A DNA stretch of 33,419 bases from assembly GCA_025353435.1 (NCBI GenBank), contig JANXQR010000647.1:1-33419 (forward strand), given 5' to 3'. Under the pieces are notes generated by a model. That model was not told the DNA's origin. It searched no databases and saw only the letters and a list, made by a program, of their open reading frames with translations. The stretch's first letter is position 1. Each line of letters begins with the position of its first letter. Positions 24,712 to 31,989 of this stretch are shown piece by piece. The position numbers were made by a program, and so were the translations under genes. This DNA comes from Acidobacteriota bacterium. Lineage in GTDB: Bacteria; Acidobacteriota; Terriglobia; Terriglobales; Acidobacteriaceae.

Positions 24712-25295
24712 TCCTCACCAGCCTTCCCCTGGGTGCACTTGCCCTCCATGACCAAGACTTAAGTCATGTACTTTGAGTGCGATTGGGGCCGGGGGCGGCA
24801 CGCAATCTGCTAACCAGGGTTGTAATCGTGCTTTTGCGGTGCTTCAAGCCATCAAAAGAGCGTGCGGCCCAAAAATGGAACCTAAGGTTCGGAAATGTCA
24901 ACAGCAATTGAGTGATTGTGTGTGCAAACGAGCTTGGTTGTAATTTTAACAGATTCTTTATTCGGTCCTTACGACCCACTGCTTTTGGGTCTCCGTTCCT
25001 CATTGCATCCTTACGATGAAGTTGGTCAACTGCTGCTAGTCGCAATCCATTCTGGTTGAGTCCTGATTTGCGAGAGTCACCTCGGACCCTTCGAGCCGTG
25101 TTCGCGAAAGTCGGGTGGGCATGGCTCAATGACCGAAGCAAAACGCACCACTTTGAGTGCGGTTTCGCGGTTCTGAATCGCGCAATTTCTTATGTGTCTC
25201 CACCGGCTCCGTCAACCGGGCGCGGGGAGTCTTTGATCAAAACCGACTATGACCCCACTGCTGCAATCCGCGGTGGAGAAAGCGTGTAAATCTTG
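24712..25295. other. 584-bp divergent non-coding region
   Basis: This gap separates the divergent kinase and porin genes. The open frames in it look spurious: no domain, no ribosome-binding site, biased composition. It holds a ten-base palindrome GACTTAAGTC (24756-24765), the direct repeat ACTTTGAGTGCG at 24770-24781 and 25150-25161 (each with an ATGACC about 22 bp before it), and the two same-loop hairpins described separately. A loose promoter-like pair TTGGTT/TTTATT with 17-bp spacing, around 24940-24960, faces the porin. I found no known riboswitch consensus. Confidence 0.6.
24964..25018. promoter_or_regulatory. Tandem same-loop hairpins (GGTC-CTTAC-GACC and CATC-CTTAC-GATG)
   Basis: Hairpin 1 (24964-24976) and hairpin 2 (25006-25018) have four-base-pair stems around the identical loop CTTAC; the outer two pairs differ but stay complementary (GG/CC against CA/TG). 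Their centres are 42 bp apart. The 3' arm of hairpin 1 (GACC) can also pair in a competing stem GACCCA/TGGGTC (24973-24991). They could be a leader RNA element of the porin gene, about 300 bp downstream, a kinase-side leader on the other strand, or tandem operators. Confidence 0.4.
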
Positions 25296-26483
25296 ATGGA
25301 CTTGAGGTCAAGCATCCGGGCATTTTTGACAGTGAGCGCCATGTTGGCAGGCATGGCAGCCGTCGCACAGGCGCAAACACCTTCAACCACGCCAGCTCCG
25401 GCGCCAGCACCTGCGGCTGCGCCAGCTGCCGATGCGGCTGCCGCGCCCACTCCTAAACCGTGGCGCATCGGGCCCTTTGATGCGACTGGATTCGCGGACG
25501 GCTACTACTCGTTCAACGACAACCACCCAACCGGTGGCGCAAATGGCGAGTCGAACGATCTCTACAACTTCAACGTAAACGCCAATCAACCCAGTCTAAG
25601 CGGCGTCAAGCTGACGCTCAACCATGATCCGGGCAAGCTGGGTGCGCACTTCGACTTCATCTACGGCGACACCAACAAGCTGATTAACGCCAAAAACCAG
25701 TTGGAATGGGTTGAACAGGCATACATCAGCACCAAGCCGCCCAAGGCCAAGGGTTTCGAGCTGGATCTCGGCAAATTTGTGACATCAGCCGGCGCCGAAA
25801 CCATCGAGGCCAAGGACAATTGGAACTACTCCCGTTCCGTACTGTTCGCGTGGGCCATTCCCTACTGGCATTTCGGCCTTCGCTCATCCATGCCGGTCAG
25901 CAAGACCGACACGTTGGGCGTCCAAGTCGTCAACGGGTGGAACAACATTATCCACAACACCGGCGGAGTAACTGTTGGAGTGACAAACGCTTATGTGCAG
26001 CCGAAGTACACGTGGTTCCTGAACGTGTACACCGGACCGTCGAATACGCCCGGCCAGAATGCTTATCGCAACCTTGTCGACACGACCGTGTTGTTGACCC
26101 CCAATTCAAAGTTCAACGCGTATCTGAACTTCGACTTCGGCGCGAACACGGACTCGCTCTCCGGTACGTCGGGTGACACCAATAAGTCCTACTGGACCGG
26201 CATCGCCGCAGCCGCACATGAGCAGGTCACCGCAAGGTCGGCAATCTCCGGCCGCCTTGAGCTCTTTGACGACCAGCAGGGATATGCCACCGGCTTGAAT
26301 CAAACCCTAAAGGAATTTACCGGGACCTATGAATATCACTGGAAGGTTGGCCTGATTAGCCGCGCAGAGTATCGCCGTGACTGGTCTGACCATGACTTCT
26401 TCCATCGCGGTGCCGAAGGCATGGTCGGCGCTCAGTCCACGTTAACGGTCGGATTGATCGCCGTCATCTCTCCCACCCGCTAA
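25296..26483 (+). CDS. Outer-membrane beta-barrel porin, OmpL-like (BBP2 family)
   Basis: This 395-residue outer-membrane protein has a signal peptide (MDLRSSIRAFLTVSAMLAGMAAVAQA) and a low-complexity Pro/Ala linker of about 35 residues, which could cross the periplasm or bind peptidoglycan. The barrel begins at WRIGPFDATGFADGYYSFNDNHPTGGANGESNDLYNF and shows alternating strands to the end. Landmarks EWVEQAYISTKPPKAKGFELDLGKFVTSAGAETIEAKDNWNYSRS and LGVQVVNGWNNI are typical of the putative beta-barrel porin-2 family. ATG 25296 directly follows an in-frame TTG; GGAGAAAG lies about 17 bases upstream, which is distant. Next is an amino-acid permease, so the pair may form an uptake route across both membranes. 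Substrate unknown. Confidence 0.88.
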   Translation: MDLRSSIRAFLTVSAMLAGMAAVAQAQTPSTTPAPAPAPAAAPAADAAAAPTPKPWRIGPFDATGFADGYYSFNDNHPTGGANGESNDLYNFNVNANQPSLSGVKLTLNHDPGKLGAHFDFIYGDTNKLINAKNQLEWVEQAYISTKPPKAKGFELDLGKFVTSAGAETIEAKDNWNYSRSVLFAWAIPYWHFGLRSSMPVSKTDTLGVQVVNGWNNIIHNTGGVTVGVTNAYVQPKYTWFLNVYTGPSNTPGQNAYRNLVDTTVLLTPNSKFNAYLNFDFGANTDSLSGTSGDTNKSYWTGIAAAAHEQVTARSAISGRLELFDDQQGYATGLNQTLKEFTGTYEYHWKVGLISRAEYRRDWSDHDFFHRGAEGMVGAQSTLTVGLIAVISPTR

Positions 26484-26492
26484 TTTCCACTC

Positions 26493-26538
26493 GGCTGCGG
26501 GAATTTGGATTCTTCATTTGATCCTCATTCCCGCAGCC
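26493..26538. terminator. Perfect 12-bp stem hairpin after the porin gene
   Basis: GGCTGCGGGAAT (26493-26504) and ATTCCCGCAGCC (26527-26538) are perfect complements separated by 22 bases, starting 10 bp after the porin stop. There is no T-tract, so it may be a 3' mRNA-stabilising hairpin, a partial terminator that sets porin above permease expression, or an intergenic repeat. Confidence 0.55.
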
Positions 26539-26675
26539 CTAACATCGTTACCACACACGATTGCTGAATGCCCAGAGACCCGTGCAGAGCACAAGACACG
26601 GGCGAGACCTCAACCATTCCGGGCAACCAAGTCCGGAGGCCGATCCACCCAATCAATACTCCAGGAGAATTCTGA

Positions 26676-28481
26676 ATGGCAGAATCAAAAGCACCACAAA
26701 TGCAGGCCACACTGGGTCTGACCGGGTTGACCAGCAACGCCATGGCTCTCATTGCTCCGGGCGCGTTTCTGTGGCTCACCTTCTTCATCCAGGCAACCAC
26801 AGGCGTCGCAGGACAGCCTTCCACGTCTCCGGCTATGTGGATGGGTATCTTTGCGGCTTTGCTGCTATGTCTGGCAACCGCAGTGGCTTACGCTGAGATC
26901 TCCAAGCTCTATCCTGGCACGGGGTCCAGCTACTACTACGCCGAGCAGGCGATGCTCTCCAAGGACGCGTCATTCAAGTACGCGCGTATCGCCAAATTTG
27001 TGGTGGGCTGGGGCTCTCATCTCTACTACTGGGTCTACCCGGGCGTGATGGTCGCCGTCACCGGCGTGTTCGTCGGCTACGTAGTCGGATTCCTGTTCCC
27101 CACCTTCCTCAGCGGCTCCAACCCTGGTCCACTGTTTATGGCTCTCGTTGCCGTGGTTTTCTCATTTTTCGTAGCGTGGATCGCTTCGAAGGGCGCAGGC
27201 GCGTCGACGGCCGTGAATCTGGCCATCAACGTGATTCAGATCTCCGCGCTCGTCCTGTTCAGCGTTCTCGCTCTCGGCTATCGCGCCAGCCACCCGGCCG
27301 GCGCCACTGGGCCCACCACCTTCCAGTACGATGCTCAGTCGCAGGCCACCTACACCTACCAGTTCGCGACCGCCAAAGATGGAACAACCATGCGCGATGC
27401 AAGTGGCATCCCAATGCCCTTGCTCGATAAAACCGGTAAGCCTACTGCATTCGTGATGGATTACCCCACCACAGACGCCACAGGCAACCTCCTCACTCAC
27501 CCCAACGCAGCCTCGGTCGTTGGCATCCACAAGATAAGTTACGTGTTTATTCAGGCCACCGTCGCCATCCTCATCCTGGTCGGCTTCGAATCGGTAACAG
27601 CGATGGGCGGGGAGGCCAAGAACCCAACCAAACACATCCCCATCGCCGTCATCGCATCGCTCCTCATACAAGGACTCTTCTGTTACTTGTTTGAGTACTT
27701 CGCTGCAAATTACTTCCTGAACTCCGGGTATACGATGCAATCAGCGACAGGCTCCGCGGCTCCAATCGGCGACATGATGATCATTGTCGGAGATGCGCTG
27801 CTGGGCCAGGGTAACGGCAAGTGGTTCATGCTGGCCGAGGCCTTCACCGTGTTCCTGGCGTTGATCGGCACCACGCTGGCTTGCATGAACACCGGCGCCC
27901 GCGTCACCTACGCAATGGGCAAGGACGACGAGGCTCCCGAGCACTTCGGCATGTTGCATGACAAGTCGCTCTCACCCCGTCGCGCTATCTGGACCCTGGC
28001 CGTCATCTCCGCCGCTATCGGCGTAGTTGCCGTATCCCTGGTGTTCGCAGATGCTTCGGCTCCGACGGACGCAACCATCGCAGCCCTGCCGCACGGTATC
28101 TTCTCTACCTTCGGCTACCTGCCGCACGACACCCTGGCCAAACTGCCCAACTCGCTGCTGACCATCACCCTGACTTCCAACTTCGGCACGTTCATCCTTT
28201 ACGCGCTCAGCTGTTTCCTGTGCATGGTCGCCTACCACAAGCGTCCGGACCACAACTTCCTGCTGCATACCCTGATCCCGGGATTCGGGCTGCTTGCCAA
28301 CCTCATTTGCATGGCCTTTTATCTCATCGGGCCGTTCTTCAACCTGGGCACCAAGATGGAACCTTTGAGCGCCCTGGGGATCTCCGGTGTTTGGGGCCTC
28401 TACGGCGCCTTCTACTTCATCAAGTCGTCGAAGAAGAAGGGCAAGGCAATGCTGATGGATAAGGCAGCCGTCACACAGTAG
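26676..28481 (+). CDS. APC-superfamily amino-acid permease
   Basis: This 601-residue polytopic inner-membrane transporter has about 12 hydrophobic segments. APC landmarks include GLTGLTSNAMALIAPGAFLWLTFF at helix 1, AVAYAEISKLYPGTGSSYYYAEQAM at helices 2-3 and VGFESVTAMGGEAKNPTKHIPIAV at helix 6. Proton- or sodium-coupled amino-acid or amine uptake is likely; the substrate cannot be read. Residues about 202-287 form an unusually long hydrophilic extracytoplasmic loop with repeated DxxG turns (KDGT, DASG, DKTG, DATG). ATG 26676 follows AGGAG at eight bases. The C-terminus is lysine-rich (KSSKKKGKAM). The gene is 190 bp after the porin and upstream of the glutamine synthetase genes, suggesting nitrogen-compound uptake. 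Confidence 0.92.
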   Translation: MAESKAPQMQATLGLTGLTSNAMALIAPGAFLWLTFFIQATTGVAGQPSTSPAMWMGIFAALLLCLATAVAYAEISKLYPGTGSSYYYAEQAMLSKDASFKYARIAKFVVGWGSHLYYWVYPGVMVAVTGVFVGYVVGFLFPTFLSGSNPGPLFMALVAVVFSFFVAWIASKGAGASTAVNLAINVIQISALVLFSVLALGYRASHPAGATGPTTFQYDAQSQATYTYQFATAKDGTTMRDASGIPMPLLDKTGKPTAFVMDYPTTDATGNLLTHPNAASVVGIHKISYVFIQATVAILILVGFESVTAMGGEAKNPTKHIPIAVIASLLIQGLFCYLFEYFAANYFLNSGYTMQSATGSAAPIGDMMIIVGDALLGQGNGKWFMLAEAFTVFLALIGTTLACMNTGARVTYAMGKDDEAPEHFGMLHDKSLSPRRAIWTLAVISAAIGVVAVSLVFADASAPTDATIAALPHGIFSTFGYLPHDTLAKLPNSLLTITLTSNFGTFILYALSCFLCMVAYHKRPDHNFLLHTLIPGFGLLANLICMAFYLIGPFFNLGTKMEPLSALGISGVWGLYGAFYFIKSSKKKGKAMLMDKAAVTQ

Positions 28482-28499
28482 CTCGTCACGCCTTCCATC

Positions 28500-28552
28500 G
28501 GGTGGCTCTTTTCCATTCCCGCCTTTCAGGCGAAAATGGAAGAGTGCCACCC
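28500..28552. repeat. 53-bp near-perfect inverted repeat between permease and phosphatase genes
   Basis: The outer arms GGGTGGC (28500-28506) and GCCACCC (28546-28552), middle arms CTTTTCCATT and AATGGAAGAG (one G-T type mismatch), and inner stem CGCCT-TTC-AGGCG (28520-28532) build one long cruciform. It starts 18 bp after the permease stop. With no T-run it is not a classic terminator. Size and symmetry suit a dispersed intergenic repeat that also acts as a transcription barrier. Confidence 0.65.
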
Positions 28553-28626
28553 GTTGGCATTTCCAGAGCTGCTTCGTTTAGAAAATCAAGTATCAAACTG
28601 GCAAATCTCTTCAGGCGGCGGCGCCC

Positions 28627-29433
28627 ATGTTAGATATTCAATTCGGACAGGCAAGCGATCCGGGTAAAGTTCGCACCAATAACGAGGATTCCCTGGGATC
28701 GTTCATCCCTGCGTCGCGCCATCAGGCCCGCGCGCTAGGATATCTGTTTGCAGTCGCCGACGGGGTCGGTGGCACAGATCTCGGCGAAGTGGCTTCCGCC
28801 ACTGCGATCAAAATCATCACTGAAGAATTTGCCCAGGCGCAGGAAGGGACGCTTCTGCCGGGTCTTCTGCCTCGCCTTGTGCAGCACGCGAATTCGGCCG
28901 TGCATGATTGCCGTCTCGAACCGCAGTACCGCGGTAAGAGTATGGCGACTACCGTTGTGACGTGCGCCCTCCGCTACGACACGGCCGTCGTGTCGCACGT
29001 GGGGGACTCGCGCTGTTACCTGATTCGCAAGGGGCAACTTCGCCAAGTGACTGACGATCACACGCTGGTGAATCAGCAGCGCAAGCTGGGTTTGATCTCG
29101 GCGGCGGATATTGCCGAAACAAATTCTCGCCATGTGCTGATCAAGTCTCTCGGCCCCGAGATGTTTGTCGCCCCGGAGACGTCCTCCGTTTCCCTACAGC
29201 CGGGAGACACGCTGGTGCTCTGCACCGATGGCCTTCACGATGAAATGCCGGGCCGCGAGTTGACCGCCATCGTCTCTCAACCGAACAAGGATCTGAATGA
29301 CATTGCCGCGGAGTTAGTGGCGCGCGCCGTTGAAATTGACGGGAACGACAATACCACCGCGCAAGTCATTCGCATTCGATCGGTAGAACAGGTGGGCATG
29401 TACCGAGGCCGCCCATACCGGCTACCCGCCTGA
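28627..29433 (+). CDS. PP2C-family Ser/Thr protein phosphatase
   Basis: This 268-residue, probably cytoplasmic metal-dependent phosphatase would remove phosphate from Ser/Thr residues. PP2C motifs are intact: RTNNEDSLG (Asp21), FAVADGVGGT (Asp45), MATTVVTCAL, SHVGDSRCYL and DGNDNTTAQVI, with TDGLHDE near the C-terminal part. Length is typical of bacterial Stp-type enzymes. ATG 28627 has only a weak GGCGGCG sequence before it. It lies 82 bp upstream of a Ser/Thr kinase on the same strand, the usual kinase/phosphatase pairing, so it probably reverses that kinase. No membrane segment or extra domain is present. Confidence 0.95.
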   Translation: MLDIQFGQASDPGKVRTNNEDSLGSFIPASRHQARALGYLFAVADGVGGTDLGEVASATAIKIITEEFAQAQEGTLLPGLLPRLVQHANSAVHDCRLEPQYRGKSMATTVVTCALRYDTAVVSHVGDSRCYLIRKGQLRQVTDDHTLVNQQRKLGLISAADIAETNSRHVLIKSLGPEMFVAPETSSVSLQPGDTLVLCTDGLHDEMPGRELTAIVSQPNKDLNDIAAELVARAVEIDGNDNTTAQVIRIRSVEQVGMYRGRPYRLPA

Positions 29434-29515
29434 CGCCCTTACGGTTTCCTTACCTTTTTGCGCCTGAATCCCGATAGAGTAACACTAGGCATTCCAGACA
29501 GGAGAACGGCGCGAA

Positions 29516-30490
29516 ATGGGCTTCCTCGACCCCCTTGAAGCGGGCGCAAAGATCGATTCCTATCGCATTGAGGCTCCCGTAGCGCGCAGCGGCATGGCCA
29601 GCATCTTCCGCGCCGTTGATACACGCGACAATCGCGTCGTCGCGCTCAAAATCCCTCACCCCGATATGGAAGCCGACCCCATTCTCTTCGACCGCTTTCA
29701 GCGTGAATCCGCCATCGGAGAAAAGCTCAACCATCCTCGTGTGATGCGCGTCTTCGGCGGCGAAAAGCGTTCGCGTATTTACATGGTCATGGAGTGGTGC
29801 GAGGGCCGCCTGCTGCGCCAGATTCTGGATGAGGGACGCATCGACCCTGATCGCGCCATCCGCATCACGGTAGCCGTGCTTGAAGCACTCGAATATATCC
29901 ATCAAAATGGCGTGGTTCACCGTGACCTGAAACCGGAGAACATCATGGTGGAATCCGATGACAATGTGAAGCTGATCGACTTTGGCATTGCCGGCGATAC
30001 CGCTGCCAAACGCCTGACCTATGCGAATCTGACTGCGGCTTTGGGCACTCCGAATTACATCTCGCCTGAGCAGGTGAAGGGAAAGCGCGGTGATGGCCGA
30101 TCTGATATTTACGCGATGGGCGTGATTCTTTACGAGATGCTTACGGGGCAGGTGCCATTCAAAGGCGCTTCACCAATGGAAGTGATCAATGACCGGCTGC
30201 TGAACTATCCCACGCCACCGAAAGTGATCGAGCCCTCGATTTCGCCACAGCTGCAGGAAGTGATCTATCGCGCGATGGAACGGGAACCCGGGAACCGTTA
30301 CGCACACGCACAAGAATTTGCACGAGATTTGCAACATTTGGATCAGGTGGGCGTGGAAGACCGGCCCGAATTGCATCTCTGGGAAAAGCGCAAGAGCCAT
30401 GGGCTGCGCAAGATTCTTTACTTTTCCGGATTGGCGCTCATTCCTGTTGCAATCCTCCTGCTGATGATGCTGATCGCACATCATCGTTAG
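29516..30490 (+). CDS. Ser/Thr protein kinase (PknB-like), C-terminally anchored, no sensor domain
   Basis: This 324-residue Hanks-type kinase has the catalytic Lys45 (VVALKIPHP), helix-C Glu64, the loop VVHRDLKPEN (Asp137), Mg-binding Asp155 in LIDFGIAG, and activation segment GTPNYISPEQVKG. Bacterial family regions SDIYAMGVILYEMLTGQVPF and PFKGASPMEVINDRLLNYPTPP are present. The glycine-rich loop is weak: VARSGMASIF keeps only one of the usual glycines. After a basic segment (WEKRKSHGLRK), one membrane helix (about 299-320) ends the protein at AHHR, so there is no PASTA or other extracellular domain. ATG 29516 follows AGGAG at 11 bases. Probably co-transcribed with the PP2C gene; it lies 94 bp before glutamine synthetase. 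Confidence 0.95.
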   Translation: MGFLDPLEAGAKIDSYRIEAPVARSGMASIFRAVDTRDNRVVALKIPHPDMEADPILFDRFQRESAIGEKLNHPRVMRVFGGEKRSRIYMVMEWCEGRLLRQILDEGRIDPDRAIRITVAVLEALEYIHQNGVVHRDLKPENIMVESDDNVKLIDFGIAGDTAAKRLTYANLTAALGTPNYISPEQVKGKRGDGRSDIYAMGVILYEMLTGQVPFKGASPMEVINDRLLNYPTPPKVIEPSISPQLQEVIYRAMEREPGNRYAHAQEFARDLQHLDQVGVEDRPELHLWEKRKSHGLRKILYFSGLALIPVAILLLMMLIAHHR

Positions 30491-30584
30491 TTGCCTTGCC
30501 TTTGAAATCTTCACGGTGTCCTTATGGTTCGGGCTCTAGGATTTAGGTGTCTGTTCGACACAATTTCCAGCCCTAAGGAGACCT

Positions 30585-31628
30585 ATGGCAAAGTACAAAC
30601 TTGAGTACATCTGGCTAGACGGGAAGACGCCGATTCCGGAACTGCGCGGCAAGACCCAGCTCAAGGATTTTGAGGCACCTCCCACTCTTGCCGATCTGCC
30701 CCTTTGGGGCTTTGACGGCAGCTCAACCATGCAGGCTGAAGGCAGCAAGTCCGACTGCATCCTCAAGCCCGTCGCACATTATCCCGACGCGAGCCGCAAG
30801 AGTGGGTACATCGTTCTGTGCGAAGTGATGCACCCGGATGGCACGCCGCACTCCACCAACTTTCGCGCCACTATTGAGAACGATCCTGACCTGTGGGTCG
30901 GTCTCGAGCAGGAATATTTCCTGTACAAGGATGGGCGTCCTCTGGGCTTCCCGAAAGACGGCTATCCCAACGTCCCGCAAGGCCCCTACTATTGCGGCGT
31001 CGGCTACAAGTACATGGGCAGCCTGGCCCGGACCATTGTCGAGGAACACCTCGAATTGTGTCTCGCGGCCGGCATCAATCATGAAGGCATCAACGCTGAA
31101 GTGGCCAAGGGACAATGGGAGTTTCAGATCTTCGCCAAAGGCTCCGCCAAGGCGGCTGACGATGTCTGGGTCGCTCGCTATCTGATGATGCGCCTCTGCG
31201 AGAAGTACGAAGTCGATCTCGTGCTCCATTGCAAGCCCATCAAGGGTGACTGGAATGGGTCGGGCATGCATACCAACTTCTCGACCAAGTACCTTCGCGA
31301 AGTGGGTGGCAAGGACTACCTTGAAGCTCTCATGAAGGCGTTCTCTGACAATATTCCTGAGCACATCGCCGTCTATGGCCCTGACAACCACCTCCGGTTG
31401 ACAGGACTGCACGAGACGCAAGCGATCGACAAGTTCAGCTACGGTCTTTCTGATCGCGGCGCGTCGATCCGGCTTCCCGTGAACTTCATCAAGAACGGCT
31501 ACAAGGGCTACCTGGAAGATCGCCGTCCCAACTCCGAAGCCGATCCTTATCAGATCATCTCGCGGATTCTCAAAACCGTTAACACCGTTCCCAAGCCTTC
31601 ACCAGTTGCGGAACTCGCCATGAAGTAG
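30585..31628 (+). CDS. glnII: Type II (eukaryotic-like) glutamine synthetase
   Basis: This 347-residue cytoplasmic enzyme makes glutamine from glutamate, ammonia and ATP. The N-terminal beta-grasp part (KYKLEYIWLDGKTPIPELRGKT, LPLWGFDGSST) and catalytic part (WVGLEQEYFLY, GINAEVAKGQWEFQIF, GDWNGSGMHTNFSTKYLR, DRGASIRLP) match glutamine synthetase II of plants, rhizobia and Frankia; the length of about 350 residues is right for GSII and too short for GSI. The adenylylation tyrosine loop of GSI-beta enzymes is absent. ATG 30585 follows AAGGAG closely. It ends 60 bp before a strong intrinsic terminator and is followed by ppk2 and a GSI gene. I saw no sigma-54 box or NtrC site in the 94-bp leader. 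Confidence 0.96.
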   Translation: MAKYKLEYIWLDGKTPIPELRGKTQLKDFEAPPTLADLPLWGFDGSSTMQAEGSKSDCILKPVAHYPDASRKSGYIVLCEVMHPDGTPHSTNFRATIENDPDLWVGLEQEYFLYKDGRPLGFPKDGYPNVPQGPYYCGVGYKYMGSLARTIVEEHLELCLAAGINHEGINAEVAKGQWEFQIFAKGSAKAADDVWVARYLMMRLCEKYEVDLVLHCKPIKGDWNGSGMHTNFSTKYLREVGGKDYLEALMKAFSDNIPEHIAVYGPDNHLRLTGLHETQAIDKFSYGLSDRGASIRLPVNFIKNGYKGYLEDRRPNSEADPYQIISRILKTVNTVPKPSPVAELAMK

Positions 31629-31687
31629 TCAGGGGCGCTGCGAACCACTCGGTTCGATCGAACTCCTGGCAGAGACTGAAACGAAGG

Positions 31688-31718
31688 AAGGGGAAGCGTG
31701 ATGCGCTTCCCCTTTTTT
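31688..31718 (+). terminator. Strong intrinsic terminator of the GSII transcript
   Basis: The stem GGGGAAGCG (31690-31698) pairs with CGCTTCCCC (31704-31712) around TGATG and is followed directly by a T-run at 31713-31718, with A residues in front. It lies 60 bp after the GSII stop and should end that transcript, so ppk2 needs its own promoter. Confidence 0.92.
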
Positions 31719-31989
31719 ATTTCCCACTTTGAATCTGAGTTCCCTCGCTCGTCGCGCTAGCCTTCGATTTTGTTGATCGGATCGCTCTCTCCTGCCGAAA
31801 AATGATTTGTGCCAGCAGGGTCTCGTAACATTCCTGCTCTGAGCTAGCGGGAATCTGTGCCCTCACCTGGCAATGTCACGGTTTTTTGGGGTGACTTCGG
31901 ACGGGTTCCAGTCGCAGTTTGCTGGGCACTGCACTTGTTTGAACAGGCGCTGCAACCACGAGCGGCCGGCCCGATGCGGAGGAACCCTA
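31719..31989 (+). other. Non-coding leader region of ppk2
   Basis: With the terminator region this makes a 361-bp gap between GSII and ppk2. The ppk2 frame stays open upstream to 31873, but the extra 39 residues look non-coding and the family N-terminus starts later. I see a weak hairpin AGCAGG/CCTGCT (31814-31838) and the GGAGG ribosome-binding site just before 31990. A ppk2 promoter must lie here, but no convincing -35/-10 pair stands out. Confidence 0.5.

Noticed and set aside
24961..25020. Guanidine-II (mini-ykkC) riboswitch
   Set aside because: Tandem small hairpins with ACG near the loop suggested it, but the loop is CTTAC and not the ACGR tetraloop, and the downstream gene is a porin.
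24764..25141. Minus-strand frame of 125 residues in the kinase/porin gap
   Set aside because: No recognisable domain, no ribosome-binding site and no conserved features; it overlaps the tandem hairpins. Better read as non-coding, although a short lineage-specific gene cannot be excluded.
30491..30584. Sigma-54 promoter before GSII
   Set aside because: Expected for a nitrogen gene, but no GG-N10-GC pair with flanking consensus is present. A weak GTGTC/GACAC inverted repeat at about 30548-30562 was too short to call.
31640..31680. tRNA-like GGTTCGATC stretch after GSII
   Set aside because: Resembles a T-loop, but no acceptor, D or anticodon stems can be folded around it.
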